A stretch of 64,000 nt of DNA, taken from positions 62,001-126,000 of the forward strand of contig NW_026943240.1 of assembly GCF_024139115.2 (NCBI RefSeq). Direction: 5' to 3'. This DNA is from Armigeres subalbatus. Lineage: Eukaryota; Arthropoda; Insecta; Diptera; Culicidae. The notes under the pieces are model-generated. The model saw only the letters and a program-made list of their open reading frames with translations. It was not told the DNA's origin and did no database searches. Made by a program: the position numbers and the translations under genes. Below are positions 56,916 to 64,000 of the stretch, piece after piece (position 1 is the first letter of the stretch; each line of letters opens with the position of its first letter).

Positions 56916-59210
56916 TTTAAGCGAAGACCACTTTATCAAGAAGACTGGCAGCTCTGGCATTTTTCCATACAAGCGGCCAACTTCATTGCCGGCAGAGCCT
57001 CTTCTGAGTTGAAGTGGTAGCTTGTTATCTGCGTGGTAGTGATCTTAGCTAGCTGAAGTAAATGAGTTCTAATAAAGGTGCGGAGGAAGTCGATGTCTGC
57101 TAGTGTTAGTTAACTGTCAACAAATAACTTTTAGGGTAATTTTTTTCCACAGTAGGGACGAGTAGAGTTCTTCGACATTGACAGATACAATACTTGCGAT
57201 CTCTCTCGCAATATGTCAAAAATTTTGTCATGAAGCGTGTATACAAACTATTTTCGCAAATCGCCTGTACCAATCAATTAACATTGGCCATCCACGATTA
57301 TGCCCTTCAGATAATTGCCTAGCTTCTGGCTATTAGTCAACCAGCACCACGAACCCTCGCCGCTTGGTTCAGCGGTTTACAAAATTTCTCTTTAATGTTT
57401 ATTTTGCTGATGGTCTACCAATACAAGCAAACGTCGATAAACCCCGCACCTTTATTATTTGCAATGGAATATAGCTGTCAACCCACAAAACAAACCACAC
57501 GGAATCACAAATCAGCTCAGTTTTGTACAGGCAGAAAAATTTCTCGTAAAACTGAGTTTGAAACAAAAAGAGTTTTTCGTGGCAATTCAGAAAAAAAAAA
57601 CACAAGGAACAAATTCGGAATTATTATTTGTATGAACATCTCGCATGGACAGTTCCTTAGTACTTAACACCAATCAAGAGAGAAAGAGAGTCAGAAAACT
57701 ATCTGGGTGTAAGTTAAAAATTGAGGTTGTTTATTTAGTTTTATATGTTTTATATGAACATATTTCTTTGAGGTCTTATTTACGTTTTTATCTGTTTGTC
57801 TACAAAATAAAGTGTTGTAATTAAAAAACGAATTTGAACCTATTGGAACCTTTGAAGCATCAAAAACTGAAAAGCGATAAAATGATTTTTTTGCCAAGAA
57901 AAATTATTAATCTGTCTAAATTCGGGCTTGCCCCGAAATAACATAATCACGGCTTGTGAACCAACATTCTGAATATTTTCCGTTCTTTCTACATATTTGT
58001 TAACATCTATTTTTGTTATCTATTATCTGAATTTTCTCAATAAATCTAGGAACTTTTTTCAAATGGGCGTACATGATTTTGACCTTGATTTTTGGAACGG
58101 CGACTGTGCTCTTCAATAATACCATTTTGGTGAACTTATGTGCCTAACAGAAAGAATAGATTCCGAACTATCTGGTAGTAACGTTTGTTAAACGAAATGT
58201 GCTGAATTGAGAGAATAGCAACCGTTTCAAATTTCAAGGTCAAATACAGTTACGCCTATTTGAAAAAAGTTCCTAGAAATTATTGGTTGGTTGGTAATGG
58301 CAGGTTTCCTACTCGCCGCTGCCAGCATCCAGACGCTAACGTATATGTGCAAACAGCCAGCATGAGTTAACCACCGGATATTTGTATGGGGAAAAACATC
58401 TAACGCGGGTTATCTCAAAGTTAGGAACTTTTCAAGTAAAACTATTTGGTACTAGTTATGTACACGCCCGTTTCAAATCATTCAGAGACAGAGTGAAATT
58501 GTATTGACATCTCTTTTTTTTTACGGAAATCTGACTCATTTTTCGTAAAAAAAGTTCTACTTGTCAAATTTTAACTAAAAGTTAAACGAATCGGTAGAAT
58601 GGTTCACAGCCTAAGCCTACCACATATTTTTTTGTTGAAGGTGCTTTATTTTGAACCTTAGATGCCTTTCGCCATACTGATTTCAGAAAGTTAACTCCTA
58701 GTGTGCCGCTGGAAGCACGCACAAGGTGGGTGATTCATTTTCTACTATGTCTGGGATAGCATAATCTTTTCGAACTTTTGGCTTTTTAGGCAAGGTAGTA
58801 ATCAAAATAAGAAAAATCTAAAGTGTAAATTGTTTCAAATCATATCATGAACACAGTCTGCAGTCGAGATGTGAAGGAAATCAACAGGTCCGTACAGAAA
58901 TTAACAAAGAGTGTGGCACTTTCATCAATTCAAGACCAAATTCCGAATATCATTCGGCTTAAAGTTATGCTGATCTCATAAAATTGAAATACGTTTAATC
59001 TCAGTGTACTACTCGAGAGTTTTTTTTAAAGCATAATTTAAATGTGGTTTTCATATATTTTGATTGAACGTGTAACTGACTATACAGTGTCAACTCACTC
59101 ACACAAACAAACATAGTACCACCTCGGCTCACCGACAGCGCTGCTAACAGTGTCGCCGGATTTCAGACTGTGTTGCCAGTCTTCTTGATAATGTGGTCTT
59201 CGGTTTAAGC
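56916..59210. mobile_element. Possible 2.3-kb non-autonomous transposon
   Basis: TTTAAGCGAAGACCAC then TTATCAAGAAGACTGGCA (56916-56953) pairs with the inverse of TGCCAGTCTTCTTGATAATG then TGGTCTTCGGTTTAA (59174-59208). TTAA lies at both outer ends, compatible with a TTAA-type target, but the ends do not start CCC as piggyBac ends do. The interior is non-coding and holds another MITE. Confidence 0.5.
58045..58277. mobile_element. MITE with TCTAGGAACTTTTTTCAAAT ends
   Basis: TCTAGGAACTTTTTTCAAAT then GGGCGTA and TTTTGACCTTGA are inverse to 58230-58277. 233 bp, non-coding. Confidence 0.8.
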
Positions 59211-59221
59211 ATCGCTTAAAT

Positions 59222-59524
59222 TTAAAAAGGTCCTAAGAAAAACATTATTATTAAACGAAGCACATGATTTTGCGTTGGATTGATTTGAAATACGGTTTTC
59301 GTCTTCGAGTTATAACTTCGTTTACAATAAATATTTAGTCGATTACCAAGATGGCTTCGCATGAATTGCATTTTCAACAAACCAAAGAAGCCTTTCCCGT
59401 GACGCTCACGGAGATGCAGAGCATTCCTTGGTATCCTATAATGATGAGTGTCAAAATAATTTTCCCCTCCTAATCCTGAATTGACCGGCTTATACAGTCC
59501 ATAGCAGCTGTTTCTTGCACTCAA
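59222..59524 (-). other. Open frame over a probable dispersed repeat
   Basis: A 100-codon minus-strand frame (GKGFFGLLKMQFMRSHLGNR inside) has no ATG or domain I recognise. Its end (AAAAGGTCCTAAGAAAAACA on plus at 59226) resembles the TIR core of the MITE at 30945, so the frame is probably transposon DNA rather than a gene. Confidence 0.35.
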
Positions 59525-60284
59525 TTAAAGTCGGTCGAGGATGAAAATTTGACAACAATTTTTGCATACCTCATATGCACAAACACATATACAAGGACAA
59601 ACAGACAATAGTTTGGTTCGTCGAGTTGATTGTATATAACACTATGGGTCTTCGAGCTTCCTATAAAAAGGTTGAATTTGGAAGGAAATGATATCCTTTT
59701 GTTACAAGTTTTTGTATGAGAAAAAATATTCCTTCATACCTGGCAAACCGCTGCCGTAAAACCTTTGCGATCACATTTCTGAAACATAATCTGAAATAGC
59801 GCTTGCGAGCAAATGTTTGCTATTAACAATTCTTTATCTGTGATATATAAATGCGTATCTCACTAGATAAAACATAAAATCTATGCATTATTTTCTGGTT
59901 TTAAGGTAGCTCTATACCATAAAACCACGCTGACAAGTCAGTATGAAGTATGCTTCAGTATATTCACATAATTCTTACATGAAATAAGATTTTAAATTTA
60001 ATTTGAATCAGAATACAAAACCAAAACCCCACAGTTCCTATATTTTTTTATTCTTACTGATATGTAGCTGAATTGATAGAAGATTTATCCAATTCGGGAG
60101 CACACACTTCACGATGAATACCTTTGAAAGCGGCACATATGCTGGGGTATTGCCTTATCGTCAATGGTAAACGGGAACACGGCGATTTATCACAGACTAC
60201 TTCTTCTGTTACTTTAACTAAAGCAGTTATTTGACTTTGAAAAAATGAAATCAGAATTGCGTACATAATAAAAAAATCAATTCA
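59525..60284. other. Non-coding stretch
   Basis: No feature recognised. Confidence 0.3.
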
Positions 60285-60480
60285 ATAAAAATTCCGCGGA
60301 AAAAAAATAAAATTTCGTTTCGTAAAATTTCGAATTAAATGGACCTTGATTTCGTATCGTTTCGAAGTCTCGAAAGTAAATTTATATTTCGTTCCGTTTC
60401 GCTTCGAATCAACATAGACAGTATAAATTTCGTTTCGTTTCGTTTCGTTAGGAAAAAGTGTCTTATCGCATACCCTTAGT
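60285..60480 (-). repeat. TTTCG/CGAAA dispersed repeat, copy 3 (inverted)
   Basis: The reverse complement follows 21785-21955 through its whole length, from GGGTATGCGATAAGACAC to TTCCGCGGAATTTT. Confidence 0.6.
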
Positions 60481-60844
60481 AATCCAGTCTCCAGTTCCTC
60501 GTTTTGTACTCGGCTCAACTTAAATCAAGCAAAAACAAAATTCAAATATTTAAATTAATGATAGAAATTGAAAATTAATCAAAAGTAAAATTAGAATGAG
60601 AATGTCAATATGAATACCCCGGCCAATCCACCTAGCGGTAATGGTTCAAATGATATCTTGATCATAGCTTTTAATAACATAGTCTGTTGTGGCCAATATT
60701 TAATACGAAACAATGGGACAAGATTCCCCATCGAATGCAAACTGGTTGGGGACAAGTGTCTAAAAAGTGGGCATTTTAAAAGTGACAAAAAAGAGTTACA
60801 TATTTTTGAAATGGCAAGCAGGTTAATGGTTCGTCTGCCTCCCT

Positions 60845-61058
60845 CTTGGTAAACAACCTGGCAGGCCTCCGGTAACGCTCAACACTTGTCACCTATACCG
60901 GTGGGTAGTAGGTTCAGATGCACCATTCCTGATTTACGCCGATCCAGCTCTGAACACGGCGTTATAAGGCATCGGAGTCAACCCTTGCATGGACCTCACT
61001 CTGTATGAGGTAAACCGGCCCAGGGTCGAAAACCTCACAAATAAAGATAATAATAATA
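60845..61058 (+). mobile_element. 3' end of a non-LTR retrotransposon
   Basis: A GC-richer block (GGTGGGTAGTAGGTTCAGAT, CGGCCCAGGGTCGAAAACCT) ends in AATAAAGATAATAATAATAA, a typical AT-trinucleotide 3' tail. It immediately precedes the R1-type ORF1 and may be the 3' end of another R1-clade copy. Confidence 0.6.
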
Positions 61059-61860
61059 ATGGACCTTACTGTTTACAAAGGCACCCATGGGATCACAAGA
61101 GGCGACTATCTACAACAGGTAGAGATAACGGCCCAAAGGGGGGACCCTTTTAACATGGAAACAAATTCTTCAAACGACGAAGGAGCAGGCGGGGCAAAAG
61201 TTTTCGCAAACAGTGGGAAGCTGCAGCGATCTCCAGTAATGTCGCAGGCAGCAGTGGCGTGTAAAAGACTGCTGATAACCAAGCAGGCCAACAGGAGCTA
61301 GGATCCGAGAATGTCACCCAAAAATCGGAAAGTAGGTTTACTCAGGAGGAGCTACAACTTGGGAGGTCCAACCTGATGGAGGTGCGGAAGGACAAACACA
61401 ATGTTCACACGAAGATCAAGCTTCTAGTGACGCGCATCAATTCCGCCGTAAAAGCAGCCGATCACGAACAGATCGCGCTGAAAAAGAGCGCTGAAGCAGC
61501 TGAAAAGGTACTGAAAGAAGCTGCGGAGCATACATCAGTTGAGACACAGCAGGCACCGCAAAGTCCCCAAATCACTCGCACGGAAAACCGAGGAAGGGAC
61601 TCGCCTGGAGAGCAGGAAGTCACGAAAAAGCAACGGAACGTGCAAGACTTTGCCAGCGTGCTGAAGGAACGCGTCAAGGATGGTGACTGGCAGACCATCA
61701 GAACGTCGGCTCAGAAGGCACGTTCCCCTCAATTTGGGAGATTTGTGCCATTGACCTGGACGAGATCACGACGAAAGACAAACTGAGGGATGCACTGGCC
61801 TCACAATGCAAGCTGGGGGAAGTGCAAGTGACGATTCGACTGAGGAGAGCGTATCAGGTA
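61059..61860 (+). pseudogene. R1-clade ORF1 (gag-like), 5' part
   Basis: LQRSPVMSQAAVACKRLL, then a stop near 61299, then in another frame from 61376 MEVRKDKHNVHTKIKLLVTR with an Ala/Glu-rich coiled-coil-like region (AEAAEKVLKEAAE), a charged segment and DFASVLKERVKDGDWQTI. The frame fails near 61700. The continuation (DEITTKDKLRDALASQCKLG) lies in another frame to about 61856, where the homology is interrupted. Confidence 0.6.
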
Positions 61861-61921
61861 TCAGGTACCAGAACGTCGGCTCAGGAGGCACGTTCCCCTC
61901 AATTTGGGAGATTTGTGCCAT
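61700..61921 (+). repeat. 52-bp repeat, copies 1 and 2 of 3
   Basis: AGAACGTCGGCTCAGAAGGC then ACGTTCCCCTCAATTTGGGA to TTTGTGCCAT occurs at 61700-61751 and 61870-61921, and a third time at 62713-62764. The first and third copies sit in a longer ~200-bp duplication (61652-61856 and 62660-62867). Confidence 0.85.
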
Positions 61922-62640
61922 CGCCTTCACTGGCCTTTCTCATCATTTACCTGACGGAAAAGGAAGTGAAAAGGGGAAAGGAAGAGGAAGTGAAGTTGGA
62001 AAGGAGAATGGAACCATTTATAGGAAAGCCAATTATGTAGACTCACACGCATTCAGCTAGGGACTAAAGAGAGGTGTCACAAAAACACAGAGGACCTAAC
62101 AATGGACGAACGTCAAAGACGAAACACAGAGTGCACTGTGAAAAACGCATAATGCGAATCCATATAGGTGACAATCACAAAGTACATTTTAAATATCGCA
62201 TAATGCGAATCCATATAGGTAAAAATTTGTTGAAAAACTATGTAGAACACATATTCATAACCCAACTCTTATTTAACCCCACGATGAGGTTGAATAAGAG
62301 TAGCCGATTATCTCGGAGAAGTTAAAAGTCAACTACGCCATAGCTCCGGTAAGCGCAGCGAGGGCTAAATACTGTGAAGGGGGCCCTGGTGCTTCACAGG
62401 CTCCGTTTGCGGTTAGGTTCTTATTAGACACCCTAACCATTCATTCGTAGGCACGGTAAGCATAAAGCCGCATCACACCGAGAATTAGGGGTCACCTGTA
62501 TGATGGACTTTTACCACTGGAACAGGCAATCCGTGATGTTATTCTTAGCCAGATAACCAGCTGCCAACACCACACAGCTATCTAGGCTGTTCGCGGAGAG
62601 AAGTTGACATTGACTTTACGTCAACTCTCAATGTGGCAGA
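61922..62640. other. Insert of mixed origin between the two R1 ORF1 pieces
   Basis: Contains CGCATAATGCGAATCCATAT-AGGT twice (62146-62169 and 62197-62220) and a GC-richer retrotransposon-like block (62336-62640: CTCCGTTTGCGGTTAGGTTC and others). Its class is not recognised. Confidence 0.4.
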
Positions 62641-62645
62641 ACAGC

Positions 62646-63218
62646 CAAAACTTTGCCAGACTTTGCCAGCGTGCTGAAGGAACGCGTCAAGGATGGTGAC
62701 TGGCAGACCATCAGAACGTCGGCTCAGGTGGCACGTTCCCCTCAATTTGGGAGATTTGTGCCATTTACCTGGACGAGATCACGACGAAAGACAAACTGAT
62801 TAATGCACTGGCCTCACAATGCAAGCTGGGGGAAGTGTAAATGACGATTCGACTGAGGAGAGCGTATGGTGGCGCACAAGTAGTAGCGATACGACTACCA
62901 GCAGAGGCCGCCAACAAAATGGTGGAGGCGGGCAAGGTGACAGTAGGATGGTCAGTGTGCCCGTTAAGATTCGCCCCACAAGTCAACAAGCAGATGGAGC
63001 GATGCTTTAAATTCATGTCGTTTGGCCACCAGCCGTGAAACTGCAAAAGCCCGGACATATCCGGTCTATGTAGGAAATGTGGTGGAGAAGGACACGTTGA
63101 AATGGACTGCACGAAGCAACCAAGATGCCTTCTCTGCAAACCGGAGGATGGAAACGACCATACGACCGGTGGCTTCCAATGCACTGCATACAAGAAGGCG
63201 ATGGCGGGCCGGGATTAA
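62646..63218 (+). pseudogene. R1-clade ORF1, 3' part with zinc knuckles
   Basis: DEITTKDKLINALASQCKLG, TIRLRRAYGGAQVVAIRLPA and GWSVCPLRFAPQVNKQMERC, then the first knuckle CFKFMSFGHQP-stop-NC (TGA where Trp is usual, near 63037-63039), CRKCGGEGHVEMDC and CLLCKPEDGNDHTTGGFQC. It ends in TAA 63216-63218, which overlaps an ATG (TAATG). Frameshift and stops make it non-functional. Confidence 0.75.
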
Positions 63219-64000
63219 TGTGTGACGTGGCAAATATTGCTGAACCGTATCGGATCCCTTCTGACAACGGCAACTGGGTGGCGGATGCTACGGGGATTGC
63301 GGCTATTCAAGTGATGGGCAGATTCCCTATCCAAGAGGTGGTAGACAGTTCAAGCGAAGGTTTCGTTATCTCCCAAATCAACGGGATCTTCGTGTGTAGC
63401 TGCTACGCACCCCCAAGATGGACTTTGGAGCATTATAACCGGATGCTGGACTCAGTCACGGAGAAGCTGATCGACCGAAAACCGGTAAGCATCGGAGGCG
63501 ACTTCAATGCTTGGGCAGTGGAGTGGGAAAGCAGGATGACTAATCCCAGAGGTTACAGTTTGCTGGAGTCGTTGGCAAAGCTGGACGTCATGCTGTGCAA
63601 CGAAGGTACCGTTAGTACATTTCGCAGAGATGGCAGGGAGTCCATCATCGACGTCACGTTCTGCAGTCCGTCGCTGGTGAGGAACATGAACGGGAGAGTC
63701 AGTGAGGACTATACACATAGTGATCACCAGGCGATCCGGTATGGTGTTGGAACACGACTGCCGACGGTACGGCGAGAGATTAGGAATAGCGGGCTAAAAT
63801 GGAAGGCGGAAGACTTCGATAAGGATCTTTTTATCGAAGCACGTCGAGCAGACAGCGGCGCTACAAATCTCGATGCAGATGAGCTGACAGAAACTCTTGC
63901 GAGGGCATGCGATGCGACGATGCCAAGGAGACTGGAGCCAAGAAAAAGCCGGCGGCTAAATTACTGGTGGAACGAAACTCTTGCTAGTCTTCGTGCTGCG
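63218..64000 (+). CDS. R1-clade ORF2, APE endonuclease part (runs off the window)
   Basis: The frame from ATG 63218 stays open to the last base, about 261 codons, and continues beyond the window. It begins MCDVANIAEPYRIPSDNG; the Glu of AEPY matches the catalytic Glu of APE. GGDFNAWAVEWESR and YTHSDHQAIRYG supply the Asp/Asn and Ser-Asp-His motifs, and IDVTFCSPSLV is typical of R1-clade APE. The usual ~30-40 N-terminal residues with the catalytic Asn are absent, so the start is probably a deletion junction. RT would lie downstream. Role: site cleavage for target-primed reverse transcription; R1 itself targets 28S rDNA, but many mosquito relatives do not. Confidence 0.8.
   Translation, partial: MCDVANIAEPYRIPSDNGNWVADATGIAAIQVMGRFPIQEVVDSSSEGFVISQINGIFVCSCYAPPRWTLEHYNRMLDSVTEKLIDRKPVSIGGDFNAWAVEWESRMTNPRGYSLLESLAKLDVMLCNEGTVSTFRRDGRESIIDVTFCSPSLVRNMNGRVSEDYTHSDHQAIRYGVGTRLPTVRREIRNSGLKWKAEDFDKDLFIEARRADSGATNLDADELTETLARACDATMPRRLEPRKSRRLNYWWNETLASLRAA

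Noticed and set aside
62146..62220. CRISPR-like repeat-spacer unit
   Set aside because: Only two copies of a 24-bp repeat in a eukaryotic transposon context.

Overview
The window looks like nuclear DNA of an Aedes-type culicine mosquito. This rests on a Feilai-like tRNA-derived SINE with a GAAGAAGAAG tail, RTE/JAM-like and jockey-clade non-LTR retrotransposons, R1-clade sequence, a Helitron, and many foldback elements (MITEs) in AT-rich DNA. I find no complete host protein-coding gene, no tRNA or rRNA gene, no CRISPR array and no convincing LTR retrotransposon. Almost all recognisable coding sequence is transposase or reverse-transcriptase ORFs in various states of decay, so the stretch is intergenic or intronic heterochromatin-like DNA. 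Many open frames here lack an ATG and are chance or broken frames.

Layout: 0.2-1.0 kb, a tRNA-headed retroposon between 24-bp direct repeats. 2.5-10.75 kb, a jockey-clade element (copy 1) into which an RTE element (2984-6273) and a hAT-type MITE (9864-10262) have inserted; all three have target-site duplications (TSDs). 11-20 kb, minisatellites, MITEs and two head-to-head reverse-transcriptase relics. 21.3-24.9 kb, a cluster of DNA transposons centred on a 2.2-kb hAT element (21975-24179) with an 8-bp TSD. 25.4-30.5 kb, a pair of ~215-bp direct repeats flanking a second RTE element (25586-29022) and a 40-bp minisatellite. 31-36.6 kb, MITEs and low-copy-looking non-coding DNA. 36.6-37.4 kb, a small gene with a PHD-like finger and an RRM-like segment (non-LTR ORF1 type). 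38.0-42.55 kb, jockey copy 2 on the minus strand, inside one arm of a foldback element. 42.7-46.4 kb, an RTE relic on the minus strand cut by several MITEs. 48.3-49.0 kb, an internally deleted RTE relic. 49.6-53 kb, a Helitron, a large foldback element, a ~140-bp tandem repeat, several MITEs and the Feilai SINE. 53-60.8 kb, mostly non-coding DNA with a possible 2.3-kb inverted-repeat element. 60.8-64 kb, the 3' tail of one non-LTR element followed by a rearranged R1-clade element whose ORF2 runs off the window.

How it fits together: the jockey, RTE and R1 ORF1 proteins are RNA-binding/zinc-knuckle types, and ORF2 proteins carry an APE endonuclease plus reverse transcriptase that make new copies by target-primed reverse transcription. 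SINEs, MITEs and non-autonomous hAT/Helitron elements would depend on enzymes encoded elsewhere. The nesting gives a relative history: jockey before RTE and hAT-MITE at 2.5-10.7 kb; foldback before jockey at 38-42.6 kb; RTE before MITEs at 42.7-46.4 kb. Family names are from recognition by eye; no database search was possible.
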